A stretch of DNA of 64,000 nt from Talpa occidentalis. Taxonomy: Eukaryota > Chordata > Mammalia > Eulipotyphla > Talpidae. The position numbers were made by a program, and so were the translations under genes. A model generated the notes under the pieces. It saw only the letters and a list, made by a program, of their open reading frames with translations. It had not been told where the DNA came from and ran no database searches. This document shows positions 21,766 through 33,640 of this stretch, piece after piece (the first letter of the stretch is position 1; each line of letters starts with the position of its first letter). The stretch lies in the NCBI RefSeq assembly GCF_014898055.3, contig NW_023601212.1, positions 33,964,329-34,028,328 on the forward strand, written 5' to 3'.

Positions 21766-23425
21766 CTTTAGTGGCCCCTCCCCACCCCGGTGCTGTTGCT
21801 CGTTGTGGACCCAGATCATAATTCTTATTCTCAAACAAACACCTTGTGCATTATACAATAGCCTGCTTATTTCTCTCAAGTCAACACTCTCCCGACTAGT
21901 ATTTTTTCATCCCATTATTTTTAGTGTGGTGTTGGCATGATTCCCCCTTTATACTGGCATTATTTTACAGACTGGTTTGCAGGACACATTTGAGAGTTTG
22001 TTCACTTCCTTTGGGACACTTTGCTTTCAAGACTCAGCTCCTTGAAGGGGTGGGGAGTGTTTTCTTACAGTCTTTCTCTCCAACGAATCTCCCAGAGTAC
22101 TTCTTAGTATACTTCAGGGTGTATGTATTTTTCCTTATGTGGATATATCCTTTTAGACAGTAAGTAGTCTTTTAATTGACTAACACAGATTTTTAGGGTA
22201 CATTTTTAAACCTGCAGCAGGAGCTGGGCTACAGGCATTCCTATTTCTAGATTATGAACACAGTCAATACTATTTTGTTGAGTTTAATTGCTATTTGAAG
22301 TCCACTGAAAGATTATGTGATATTTCAGAAGAGAAAAAAAAAAATGTTTTTCTTAATTCAAAGAACAATTCCACTTTTTTCCTCTGGCAAAACCACAATC
22401 AATGCCTCACAGGAACAATGAAAGGAGGATACTTGTGAGTATATGACGCTGTGCTCCATCTGTGTGTAAAGCATGCAAAAGCAGTGACTGGCCAGTGCTT
22501 GCTATGATCACAGTTAAAGTCAAGATCCTTAGAATAGATGAAAGAAATTTCTAAGCTCTAAGAGGTTTGCAATGTCATGTGCCACACAAGATGCTTATAA
22601 CGCATTCTGCCATATTTTATTTGGCAGACTTTTTGTCTTTTTTTTTTTCAGTGGTTCATAAAATAACAGTGGGTTGTGCAATCTAAACAAGGGTAGTTCT
22701 GGTTGTTTATAACTCTAGGAATAGAAATCTCTACAACCTGTTTCATCTTCTAGGTTCCAAATATCAGGAAACAGTCTTGAACAGTGTATTAAAGAGAATT
22801 GTTAAACATTGTATACATACATGCTAATTAAATAACTGAAATGAATAATATCAGTTTTGAAAATGCCAGTATCTGGATGTTTCTTAGTCTATGCACCTAT
22901 ATGGATGCCAACAGGACTGCTCACTTTACCTGCTTTTCTCCTAACATAATGACAGCTTTTTCCCAACTTACCCTAAATCTGTTAAACTGAGGTTAAAAAA
23001 AGCCAAGATGCTCTTAAGTCTATGTCAAACTAATGTAGATTGTTTGTTTTTATTTTATTTTGATTTACATCTTTTAACCACCTATCCACAACCTAAAGAA
23101 AGGCTCAGATGTCTTTTCCAGAGAAACCATTTCCAGTCAGCTTCACTAGCAGAAATGAAAAAGATTACTTGTTGTCATGAATGCCCTGTCCATGATCATG
23201 TATTTCAAATTAAATATAAATGAGGTAGATTTCTACTCTCACCATCCCCCTGACTTTGCTAGAAAGCATCATTGTTTCACCTTCTTGAATAGCATTCCTC
23301 TCCTTTCAAGTCATAACAGAATGACCTTGAAACCTTGCTTAGCATTAAGAAAAAACAAAAGCAAGTTGATGGTTAAAATCTAACAATTTATGCATATTTG
23401 AATGGAGTGTGCATTTTAAAAATTA
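21766..23425. other. Unassigned sequence
   Basis: No gene, RNA or confident repeat across about 1.6 kb. Near 23,090-23,200 the text ('ccagagaaaccatttccagtcagc') could be a trace of L2, too weak to call. Confidence 0.4.
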
Positions 23426-23790
23426 CAGTTGACCCCTGACCAACATGGTGGTTAAGGGCACTGGCCTCCATGTAGTTGAAAATCTGCATATAACTTTTGA
23501 CTCCCCCTGAACTTAACTACTAATGGCTTGCCTTTGACCAGACATCTTATGGCTAACAGTCAATCAACACTTATTTTACATGTTACATGTATCGTATACT
23601 ACATACTTATACCACGGTAAGCCACAGAAAAGAAGGTGTCTTAAGACAATTTTCAGTGGATCATCATGAAGGTCTTCAATCGTATCATCTTAGCATTGAG
23701 TAAGCTGAGGAGGAGGGGCTGAAAAAAATGTGACAATATATGGACCCACAAAGTTCAAAGCTTCACTATACAGTTGAAGTTCAAGAGTTA
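23426..23790 (+). mobile_element. Tigger/pogo-like non-autonomous DNA transposon relic
   Basis: Begins 'acagttgacccctgaccaac', then 'gtagttgaaaatctgcatataacttttgactcccc' and 'gtggatcatcatgaaggtcttc'. This is a well-known pattern of ancient mammalian Tc1/mariner-type elements whose ends read 'cagttgaccc...'. The 3' end is decayed ('cagttgaagttcaagag' near 23,770). Family name is from memory and unverified; no transposase frame remains. Confidence 0.5.
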
Positions 23791-24880
23791 AGTATACAAT
23801 ATAAGGGTTCAAGGATTAAGTATACAATATAATGTATAATGCAATAATAACAGTAACAGTTGACCTCACAACTTGTGTCCACTGCCTGAATCAAGAAAAA
23901 TGTGAAACTCCTTTCCAACTCAGGCCCCCAAATCACGATAATGTGAACTGTGCAATGATTGGTAATAATTTAAGATTCAAGAGCTTTCCTGACTGATAAT
24001 GATCTAGCACCTCGTGAGTGGTTCTAGGTGATGAAAGAACTCGCAATTACAAAGATAAGTGGCACTTGAATTTTGCAAGTGGAAGACTGACATTGGCAAA
24101 CCCACGGCATTTTACATTTAGCTCATAACCCTGAATTTCACTGAAGAGAGTACTTTGTAATAAAAGTTGTCTTGATGAAATTGTAACCTGCAGCACCAGT
24201 GATGCAGAAAGAAGTAACTGAACACTACTTGAAGCACAGCTTGAATGGATGAAACCAAAGCATTTCACTGCTAAGCATCATCCCCATGAAAATAGAAAAA
24301 TTATAGCTTTGCCTGATTCAGGTACCTCTTCACTGTCTAACGAAAGCTATGTGAGGGAGGTCAGTTCTTGGTTTAGTTTCTTTAATGTAAATTCTCTATT
24401 TTGAGGAAAATTGTGACCCTTTGGATGAGGCTGCCTTCTGAAGTTTTTGGACTCAACTTTACGCTATAATGAAACAGAAAAATCTTGAACTGTTCTTTAT
24501 TTTTTCCATTGTATGGAAGCAATAAAATACTTGCTCAGGACTTAAAAAATATTGTAAAGTTTCCTTAATTGTTTTTTCCTGAATAAGCTCAATGGCCAGT
24601 TGGCAGTTAGATGAAATCTTGCCTGACCATTTGTGTCTGCAGAGTACCTGGCATAACACACGTAATAAAGTACTAACAGGAAAGCTGAAAGGGTAAATTG
24701 GAAGACATGGGATGAAAGGGAGAGGGGAAGGGACAAAAGGAAGAAAAAGAGGAAGAAAAGAAAAAAAGAAAAGAGAAGGGTGGGAGGGGAGAAAGTGCTA
24801 AGATTATTTATAGTGTGCTGAAAAAATACTAAAAAATTTGGCTGATTTTCCCAAATATAACACATAGTGTATATGCCAGT
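23791..24880. other. Unassigned sequence with a short direct repeat
   Basis: 'ttaagtatacaatataa' occurs twice, near 23,788 and 23,816. A mostly purine stretch lies at about 24,713-24,798. No gene is recognised. The 24,438-24,460 text resembles 9,151-9,175. Confidence 0.4.
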
Positions 24881-24890
24881 CTCAGTCAGT

Positions 24891-24947
<57 letters not shown>

Positions 24948-25040
24948 AACAAGTATATATATAATATATATAACATTATATATAGATATTGATACATATA
25001 TACACTCAAATATGCACATACATATATATAATCAATATTT
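24881..25040. repeat. Compound microsatellite (TCAG)n-(CT)n-(TA)n
   Basis: Short CAGT repeats run into (CT)n at about 24,893-24,926, then (TA)n at about 24,927-24,947, then a looser AT-rich tract to about 25,040. Confidence 0.95.
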
Positions 25041-25960
25041 GATTAAAAGAGTTCACTTAGACTACTTTAATGATTAATTCTGGATGAGAAACAGACTTGT
25101 GATGCTGATTTCTAGCAGACACATGGGAACTACAAAACAAAACACATTATGAAAAGGCACATACACAAAATAAACAGTGGGAGGTGAAGGAGTCCTTTGG
25201 TCTAACTTTAATTAAACATTCTAATTTTGTGTTCAAACATTATGAGCATGTTCAGAAGCTATTAAGAAGGACACACATCTTTAATTGACAGGGCCCACTC
25301 AATTCGAAATTATATAGGAAGTGAAACCAGGATTATTCTTTTGCCTTGAACAAAACAAAAAATTGAAAGCTTGATTTTTCTGTTTGGCTTGTCAGGGAAT
25401 CTGTGGGTGGCAACTGGCAGGGGTAGGCCCACAGATTAGGGTTCTCAAAGGGAGGTCTGCCAGTGCCAGAGCTACCAGGAGCAGCTGGAAGGAGATAGGA
25501 CCCTTCAGTATCCTGCCCCTGCTCCCCTTTCTGCCAGTTTGAACAAGTGTGTTGACTGAACCAGAGGACATACTCAAGTGCCGTGGAACCTTCCTTAACC
25601 ACCACAATTCTTTGAACTCTCTTGATGTAAAGTACAATACATCAATTCAGTTTTCTCTATTTCTGAAGTCTAATAGAGACAGCAATGCTAATAGTTACTT
25701 GTTATTAAAAATGCACAGGACAAATTGCTATCAGTTTTTTGCTTTCACATTAAATGTTCATGGAGTTTGCTCAAAACAGAACTGGCAATGACAAAGAGGA
25801 AAATACGAAGAAGAAACTGTCTAGTATGAGGGGAGCTCATGAAAGAAATACTGAGTCTAACAAAACAATTCATTTTCTTATATTAAACAATTATTTATTT
25901 TTAAATCATTGAAACTTGAGGATTTATCTGTATTTAACAGTTAAAACTGCCTTTTCAAAA
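25041..25960. other. Unassigned sequence
   Basis: No feature recognised. Overlapping short frames on both strands around 25,333-25,790 have no recognisable character. Confidence 0.4.
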
Positions 25961-25964
25961 TTTA

Positions 25965-26340
25965 CTTACTTGCGGTAACATTGGTTTACATCACCGTATA
26001 TGATTCAGAGGAATAGGTTTATTTTTCCTCAAATGGGCATTAGTCCACTCCACTCACCCTAGAGTACCCATTTCCCTTTATCATGTCACTCTGTGTCCCC
26101 CTCCTGACTTGGTCTCTTCCTGCTGTCTTCCCCATCACAGCCAGTGGCCTCAATTCTGTAGTCATTTCTAGATTTTGTTTTGGTTTTGTCTGTTCCTTTG
26201 TTTTGTTTCTCTATATTCCACACATTAGTGAAATCATCCAGTATTTGTCTTTCTCCCTGTTGCTTATTTCATTTAATAAGCCCTTCCAATTCCATTCATG
26301 TTGTCACAAAAGACAGGTTTAAAAAAATATTTTTAAAAGG
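25965..26340 (-). mobile_element. Old L1 3' end, minus strand
   Basis: 'gcggtaacattggtttacatcaccgtatatga', 'ctgtgtccccctcctgac', 'aatcatccagtatttgtctttctcc' and 'aattccattcatgttgtcac' are the reverse complement of an L1 3'UTR and the last part of ORF2. Confidence 0.7.
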
Positions 26341-26384
26341 CCATACAGTAACTCCTTGTTGAGCTGATTAAAATTGCTAATGGA

Positions 26385-26664
26385 GGGCCTCCCTGGTGGT
26401 GCATGGGGTTAAGCACAGCACTGTGAAGCTATCCACAGCTACTACAGCACAAGTTTGATCTCTGGGCGGCCAGGAAGCTACACACACGGTGCAGCAGACC
26501 TCTCCTGACTCTCCTGCTGCTCCCCTCAGCAGTGTATTTCAGTCTGTCTGCCTGTTCTGCTCCCCAGTCTCTGGTGAATCCTCTCACCCAGCACCCCTAC
26601 CTCTGACCAGTACCCCAGTTCTTGTATGCAAAAATAAATAAATCTTTAAAAAATAATAATAGAT
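26385..26664 (+). mobile_element. tRNA-derived T+ SINE, intermediate B/C type
   Basis: Head 'gggcctccctggtggtgca', 'ggggttaagcacagcactgtg', degenerate B box 'agtttgatctc', body 'gtatttcagtctgtctgcc', tail (AATA)n and 'cttta'. A 15-bp TSD with one mismatch, aaaatt(g/c)ctaatgga, lies at 26,370-26,384 and 26,665-26,679. Confidence 0.92.
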
Positions 26665-26771
26665 AAAATTCCTAATGGAATCCTCAGATCATCCCTATTT
26701 CACACAAAGTGAGCAGTGGGTAAAATCTGCCATCTGAACATTAGAACCTCCCCATTATTGGTAAGTGTTTA

Positions 26772-27038
26772 TTTTTTTTTAAGATTTATTTATTTATTTA
26801 TACAAGCACTGGGTACAGTCAGAAGCACAGGAGGGTGAGAGGATTCACCAGAACCAGAGCGGGGAACAGAACAGGCAGACTGACGAAATACACTGCTGAG
26901 GGGAGCAGCAGGCGTGGCAGGAGAGGTTTGTGGCACCATGTGGGACCCTCGCCGGGGATCGGGATCGAACCAGCGCTGCAGAGGCTGCAAGAAGCTTCGC
27001 AGCCCAGCGCTCAACCGTTGCGCCACCAGAGGAGGCCC
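26772..27038 (-). mobile_element. tRNA-derived T+ SINE, subfamily A, minus strand
   Basis: Reverse-complement copy with head at 27,038, B box near 26,960-26,970 ('gggatcgaacc' on plus) and tail 'tttttttttaagatttattt'. A perfect 16-bp TSD, tattggtaagtgttta, lies at 26,756-26,771 and 27,039-27,054. Confidence 0.94.
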
Positions 27039-27208
27039 TATTGGTAAGTGTTTAAATGGGTGCTTCCACCTATTTTTCTTTCTTGAAAATCTGTTTCAGT
27101 ATATATGGTTTTCTTAGTCCTGATTGTATCCACAGTCTGCATTTCAATGTCCAGTCTATCCGGAAATCTGTAAGTATACTATAAATTCCAAAATACTAGG
27201 GTTTTTTT

Positions 27209-27485
27209 GTTTTCTTTTTTTTTAAGATTTATTTATTCATACATACAAGAGCTGGGGCACAGGTTAGAGATATGGGGGAGTGATAGGATCCACCAGAGAC
27301 AGAGTGGGAAACAGAACAGGCAGATTGACTGAAGTACACTGCCGAGGGGAGCAGCGGGCGAGGCAGGAGAGGTCTGCCTCACCATGTGGGTCTCTCCCTG
27401 GCTGGCCGGGGATCAAACTCATGCTGTAGAGGCTGTGGACTGCTTCATAGTGAGGTACTTAACCCCTTGCGCCACCAGGGAGGCC
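27209..27485 (-). mobile_element. tRNA-derived T+ SINE, subfamily B-like, minus strand
   Basis: Head at the right ('cgccaccagggaggcc'), B box as 'ggggatcaaactc' on plus, tail as T-run plus 'aagatttatttattcat'. The likely TSD, ctagg(g)ttttt, is low-complexity, so edges are approximate. Confidence 0.88.
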
Positions 27486-28785
27486 CTAGGTTTTTTTTTT
27501 TTTTTTTTTTTCTGCTTGAACTTACTATGACTCACATAAACGAGAATTTGAAGAATCACTGACATTTACAAAGTTCACATGTGAAAATGACCCGCACTAT
27601 CCGTAGCCTTCTTAATTCTACAAAGCAGGTTTGTGTTGTCTCCTTTTACTGACAATACCTGACTTGGGATACAAGCGGAATCTGAAGCCTCAGAGACCCA
27701 GCGTCACATCCTAGTTCTTCTCCCTACCTATGATGATCGAATGCCTCTCTTTCCTTTCCTCATTCATAAAATGGTGAAAAAAAAACTACTTTTGGACACA
27801 GAAGATCTTGCACAGATTTTCTGAGTCAGCTGTAATGAATCCTGAAAGACGTGGCTGTGAAGACCCTGAACTTTTGCCAACTATTATTTATTCTAGCGCC
27901 CCCAAACCCCAGGTTATGGTTAACATTACCACACCCACATACCCACATGCCCACAAGACACATACAGACACTCTTTATGATACATTTCATATCCTAGTTC
28001 TTGCATTTCTCACTCATAGATTGCATCTACCTGCAGAGATAATGATCCTCTGAATGCAAACTGTATATTTCCCTCTACACAATTATGTTAGGATATTACC
28101 ACATCCCCACATTTGGAACAAACATTTTGTTACATTAAAGTGATTTTATATTGTATCCATGCTCATCTGTCACCACAATATATAAACGGAATTCTACTTT
28201 TGGAAGGATGGGAAGCAACTGATGAGAACTCTGTCTGCATCAGTGTACTTCCTCTGGCCTCCTCCTCATCTTTGGCTCTGAAAATAAAGGTCCTTTCTCA
28301 CTACACGGTGATTATTGTTTTTAATTAGACAGTTGAGAAATGTACTGTAAGAGTCAAATTAGAAATGCATGGGCCTGAAGTTAGTCCCTAAAACATCATA
28401 CATTTTGTTACCCTAATATGTCTTAGATAAAATCATAGAATTAGTGAACAGATCAGAGCCTAGCAAACATGAAAATGGAAGTCACATTTTCTATTACATC
28501 ATGCCACTCACAAATCATCAAAAAGGATATTTCAAATATATTTAGAGTGTGCAGTTAGTAATGCATAAGTTCACCCATTTTGAATTTAGAGTTGCAGAAA
28601 ATAGATTTTCTATGTACCTAGTTCTGTATTAGATTTCTAAAAAATTGTATGATTACCTCACTATCAATTTATCCATGGCCATATCTCCCTGCAGTGCTAA
28701 TAATCAGCTAATGGGAAGGGTTATTGAGGGCCACCTGCAGATTCTCAAACATTCCATGAACTCTGGTCGTCTCTCACTGATGTTT
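27486..28785. other. Mostly unassigned sequence
   Basis: A T-run at 27,489-27,511 adjoins the SINE. About 27,560-27,760 may be a minus-strand MIR trace ('actgacaatacctgacttggg', 'gtcacatcctagttc'). Nothing else recognised. Confidence 0.4.
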
Positions 28786-28789
28786 GACT

Positions 28790-29010
28790 TTCCTGCTGCC
28801 TTTTTTTTAATCTCCCAGTTCTCAACATTTAGCTTCTGCATTATTTCTACTTAAAGTCATTTTTGACCATTCTATATAAAGCTGAATATTCCCTTCTTTA
28901 CATGCTTGTTTAATGCCACACATATTTCTACTTAGCACCTAGAATGTTTTATTGTACTCATTTTTGCTTGTCTCTTCTCTAACTGCACTGTGAATTCATT
29001 ACTTTCTCAT
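28790..29010 (+). repeat. L2-like relic
   Basis: 'taatgccacacatatttctacttagcacctagaatgtttt' and 'gcttgtctcttctctaactgcactgtgaattc' follow the order of the L2 3' end. Highly diverged. Confidence 0.4.
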
Positions 29011-29815
29011 AGAGCAACTAGAAACCAAATTTAATGAAATTAAATCTCTCTCTCCTCCCTCCCTCCAGCCCCAGTTCTACCTTCCAGAAGTAATCAGTAA
29101 TAAATTCATGTACATGCAACCAGAAATTTTCTGTGCATATGCATTTATATTTATAATATTTAGATTTCTGTAAACATTTACATACCTGAAATAGCATATA
29201 ATTGGTCTGGGGTTTACTTTTCAATATACCAATATGGATATTGTTTTAATAAATTAAACAACTTTTTAATACCAATATGGATTTTTTTCATATCAACACA
29301 TCATTTTGAATAGTTCTATGATATTCTGTTAGGCCAAAGTATCTTAACTTATTTAAAGAGAGGGATTATACCTTACTCATTTGTGTCTGCTTCCTTAGTA
29401 TAGAGAACACAACTAACAAGTGTTATAGGAACAGATGGTATTATCCAAGCAAAAACACACAGCCTTTTCTTTTCCAAAAAAGCTGGCCTTTGGCTTGAAC
29501 GAAATCAGTTTGCCACTGACTTTATCTGTATACTTCTTTCCAATTCCTGACATTTGCAGAAAATACCTTTGACCTGCATAGTCATGACTTTATCCTAAGA
29601 ATGTCTGCTTAGGTCTGCTCCTACCCCCTTTGAAAAGAGCATCATCTGAACAGAAGCAGAATGCCTGCTTCAGGCACTTACCTTTAAGATATTTTGATTT
29701 CAATCATACCACCATTTCATTGCTGTCCCTGTGAAACTGGAGTGTGCCAGGGAGCAGGCAACACCTCACCCCGACCCGCATTTGGGGTTCTAGTCGAGAA
29801 GTGAAGATTTAGATT
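29011..29815. other. Unassigned sequence
   Basis: No gene or confident repeat. 29,345-29,420 ('gagagggattataccttactcatttgtgtctg') may be another L2 trace. Confidence 0.35.
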
Positions 29816-29819
29816 TGAT

Positions 29820-30225
29820 GGATGTGTGAGCTCAGGCTGCCCTCACAGGATGCCATAGACTGGGTGACTTAAGTATCAGAAATTTATTTACTCACAGTTC
29901 TTGGGATCAGAAGTCCAAAGTCAAGGTGCTAAGTTTTTTTTTTTTCTGGTGAGACCTCTCTTCCTGACTTGTAGAAAGTTCCTTCTCATTGTGTCTTCCT
30001 ATATACAAATTTTCCTCCGGGCACACCTGGAGAGAAAGAGAGAGAGAAAGATCTATGGTTTCTCTTCATCTTTTCATAAGAAAACCCCTTTTATTAAAGC
30101 AGGGCTTCAACTTTATAGCCTCATTTGACCTTAAATATCTCCCCTTAAATATTCTATTTTCAAATACAGTTAATTTGGAGAGTAAGGCTTCAGTATATGA
30201 ATTGGGGGAAAGAGAGGACATGATC
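29820..30225 (-). repeat. MaLR-like LTR relic (MST/MLT type)
   Basis: 'atgccatagactgggtgact', 'agaaatttatttactcacagttctt', 'agaagtccaaagtcaagg', 'ctcattgtgtcttcc' and 'caaatacagtta' match the reverse complement of a MaLR LTR. The LTR poly-A region is at the left. Ends decayed; exact family unverified. Confidence 0.55.
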
Positions 30226-30261
30226 TACCTGAAATAATTTTTTTTAAAGAAACCAGGTCTT

Positions 30262-30538
30262 TTTTTTTTTTAAGAATTATTTATTTATTTATTTATTTGC
30301 CTGTTTATTTATTTATTTATTTATTTATACAAGAACCAGGGTACAGGCCAGATGCACGGGAGGGTAAGAGGATTCACCAGAGACAGAGAGGGGAACAGAA
30401 CAGGCAGACTGACAAAATACACTGCTGAGGAGAGCAGCGGTGCAGCAGGAGAGGTCTGCCGTGATCGAACTGGCACTGCAGAGGCTATGGACAGCTTCAC
30501 AGCACTGCGCTCAACTGCCTGCGCCATCAGTGGAGGCC
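30262..30538 (-). mobile_element. tRNA-derived T+ SINE, minus strand, internal deletion
   Basis: Head at the right ('gcgccatcagtggaggcc'). The tail is an expanded (ATTT)n block at about 30,277-30,330. On plus, 'gagaggtctgccg' runs straight into 'tgatcgaactgg', so roughly 25-30 bp between the body and the B box are missing. No clear TSD. Confidence 0.85.
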
Positions 30539-30539
30539 C

Positions 30540-31136
30540 TACCTCAAATGTTAATACAATTAGGGCAGTTATATGTCCTGCTTTGCTCAAGACATTGCCA
30601 GGAGTGTGTCAGTTATCATGCTGCCCATTCAGCTAGCACTCTCCTTATCTAGCGGTCATACTAAGCCTCCTGTCTGCTCCATAGACCTTGCTTTCTTGCT
30701 GGCTGGACTAGTGAGACACTGGCCCACAGCAGAAGCATGATTGTGATTCTTACTCAGTTGCCTCTTTGGTATAAAATATATCAGTCAAATCTACAAAGAT
30801 GACTTTTAAAGCAGATTTCATTGTTGTCTATGCCTCATGTGTTGTCTCTTTCAGTCAAGCTTCTCATCATTTGCTATTCCTGACACCCTTTGGTCTTGAG
30901 AGTTGATGTGGCCTTTTCACTCTTTTTCACTTTCTTACTCTCAGAAAGAGCTGTCTTGCAGTAACAATGTCTATCAGTGGGTCTTTGTAAGCTAACAGTA
31001 AGACAAGAAATCTGCCTACTTTCTGGAATTTTTTCATAACATGATCCCCAACATCTCTGTAAAACTTGAGCTTCTGGAATGGATTATTACTTGTAGAAAT
31101 GGTTTCCTCAATCTTTTAAAATTTTTTCTTCCTTAT

Positions 31137-31140
<4 letters not shown>
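30540..31140. other. Unassigned sequence
   Basis: No gene, RNA or repeat recognised. Confidence 0.4.

Positions 31141-31142
<2 letters not shown>

Positions 31143-31176
<34 letters not shown>
31143..31176. repeat. (TA)n microsatellite
   Basis: About 17 TA units directly before an L1 3' fragment. It may have grown from the 'tatatatac' present at this point in L1 ORF2 (compare 'tgtatatatacacgatgg' near 11,541). Confidence 0.95.
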
Positions 31177-31178
<2 letters not shown>

Positions 31179-31550
31179 GGAATTCTATTCAGCAATCAAA
31201 AGGGATAAACTCATGCCATTTGTAGCAACATGGATGGAGCTAGAAGGGATTATGCTCAGTGAAATAAGTCAGAAGGAAAAAGAAAAATATCGATGGTTTC
31301 ACTCATAGGACAAATATAGGGGAAACAATCAGGAAAAAAAAGACAAAATTAGCAGGCAAATATAGATCTGAGACATACAGCAAGAGGTGGGGAGGGAGAG
31401 GGGTGGGAAGAGCACAAGAGACTATGGTGATGGTTCGCAGGTGACCTGGTGGTCAGAATATTACAGCGGTAAACCTGAGAGGAGAAATCAAACATTGTAC
31501 AAAAATGAGCAATGATCATATATATACAATTAAAAACATATATTAGAAAG
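31177..31550 (+). mobile_element. 5'-truncated L1 3' end
   Basis: 'atggaattctattcagcaatcaaa', 'atggatggagctagaaggg', 'gaaataagtcagaaggaaaa', then a 3'UTR with 'ggtggggagggagaggggtg', ending near 31,550 in an A/T-rich tail. Only the last ~45 codons of ORF2 are represented. Confidence 0.88.
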
Positions 31551-32180
31551 TGAGATAATATTTTTCTTCCTTTGTTTCCTTCCTTTCATCCTCCAGCTTT
31601 ACCTCCTCTTTCTTCTCCTCTACTTCTTACTTGGTAGCTTATATGCTCCATGATTTTGAGCAATGTTTTCCCACTTCCGTCACTCTGATTTCTCCTTCTC
31701 TCCCTCCCTCCCACACTCTCCCTCCTCTGTCTCTCTTTCCTTCTTTTCTCTCTGGGTACTGGACTGACTTCTAGTCCTTTTCTCTTCACTACACTCTGCT
31801 TCACCTATCAGTTTTGTGAATTAATTTCCCTGGAGCTTTCTTTTCTCTGTTTATATCACTAAGTCTGAGCCTTACCATAAGGCAGAAATATACCTCCTAG
31901 TCTCAACTGACAGGATGGAATACCTTCAGCATAGACCCTGCTATCATTGAGAACACCTTTTTTCTGGACTACAAAGTGATTTTATGGGCTATAAGCAGCT
32001 GTTGAAGACAGTCTTTTCTTAATACCAATAAAATTCAACAAAGTGCTATTTTCAACTCTGAATATAGATAAGACCATCCTAAACTGAACAAAGCATATAC
32101 ATATATGCCAATGGAAACTATTAGTTTTGACAAAATATTATCTTATCAGTTCAATACAATATATATTGAAATTTGGTTTA
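31551..32180. other. Unassigned sequence, pyrimidine-rich at start
   Basis: 31,563-31,760 is strongly C/T-rich on plus. The 72-codon minus frame there is a composition artefact. Nothing else recognised. Confidence 0.4.
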
Positions 32181-32184
32181 TTTT

Positions 32185-32380
32185 TTCAATACATATTTAT
32201 TGGGCACCTACTGCAGTACACCTGCTGGTGAGCCACAGGTAAAATAAGGACAATTTTTGTCCTAAAGGAGCTTAAAGTAAGTCAAGAAGAATAAAAATGA
32301 AATCCATTATTAGAGCATAGAGACAGACATAAATGCTTTCAAAGGGATAAGCACTGTGTATTATGGGATCACCAAATAAA
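32185..32380 (+). repeat. Ancient dispersed mammalian repeat, family unassigned
   Basis: 'caatacatatttattgggcacctactgcagtac...gtcctaaaggagcttaaag', same layout as the relics at 1 and 4,075. Confidence 0.4.
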
Positions 32381-32920
32381 GGCATTTAATTCAACATGGG
32401 GGAGGAGTAAAGATGGCTCAATCTAGTACAGGTCTATACTCCTGCACTGCTCTATGGCTTAAAGAATGGGGAGCCCTCAAGAACCAAGCATGGGAGCGAA
32501 AGGGAAGTATCTCTTCCTCTCTCCAACAGAGCAGCACCACTCATGTTCACTATTAGGCATTTGAAACATGGTTAGTGCTCCTGGAAGACTGAATTTCTAT
32601 TTTGTTTCTTTTTAGCATATGTCAAGTTAAATTTAAAAAATAACGTTATGAAATATTTCAAATTAAGTACAACTTTACCATTTCAATAGGGTCCTACTTT
32701 CCTTAAACTGTAAGGATTTTACCATTTGCATTGAGATGTGCTGTCCATGTTAGGTACACACCAGATTTCCAATGTTGGAAAAAGAATATTGTTGATCTAA
32801 CTATAGTGTTCATTTTTCTATCTATTACACATCAAAAAAGATAAACTATTGGATTAAATAAAGTATATTACTGAGATTAAATTTTCCCTTTTAAACTTTT
32901 AAAAATGTGTATTCACTGGA
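32381..32920. other. Unassigned sequence
   Basis: No gene or repeat recognised. Confidence 0.4.
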
Positions 32921-32924
32921 ATAA

Positions 32925-33640
32925 CTGGATGTGAGAAGAACTCACCATCCCAAGTGCCAACACCAACCAAGCAAAGCACCTGAACCTCACACCCTGCTGG
33001 TAAGAACAGAACACGGTGTGGCCATTTGGGAAACAGTTTGAAAATTTGTCATGAGATCAAATATAACACTTTCCTTATGATCCACCATTCCTACTTTTAG
33101 GTATTATCAAAAGGAAATTAAGATTTATATTCATATCAAATTCTTTATGAAAATGACTTTAGCAAATTTATTCATAACCACCTAAAGAAGAAATGACTCA
33201 AATATCCATTACAGGTGAAATGAAAAGCTCTATGCTGTCCCACACATAGAATAAAAAGGTATGAACTACTGACCTTCATCACAATCACAAATCTCAGAAA
33301 CATTATGCTAAATGACAGTGGCCATATTCAAAAGGTTATCTGGTGTGACTGACGACAAAGAGCCAACAAAAGAGTATCCAGAATAACTACATGTATAAAG
33401 ATAAAAAATAGATTCATGATTTCTTACAGTGGGGATGCAAGCTTGGGTGAATTAGGAGAGGGAATGCAAATTGGCATGGGATCACCAAATCGTATAAAAA
33501 ACTGATTACAGTGATGGTTAAAAAACTCTGAGAATAAAATAAAAAGCGCTGAATTGTATACTTTAAGTAGGTGAGTTGTATAGTATGTGAATTATATATC
33601 AATGAAGCTGTTAAAAAACAAATTTATAAAAAAGTAAATA
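32925..33640 (+). mobile_element. Ancient L1 (L1M/L1ME-like) 3' end
   Basis: 'accctgctggtaagaacagaa', 'gtgtggccatttgggaaacagtttg', 'ttcctacttttaggtatt', then the diagnostic end 'gtatactttaagtaggtgagttgtatagtatgtgaattatat' and 'caatgaagctgtt'. All frames are broken. Confidence 0.75.
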
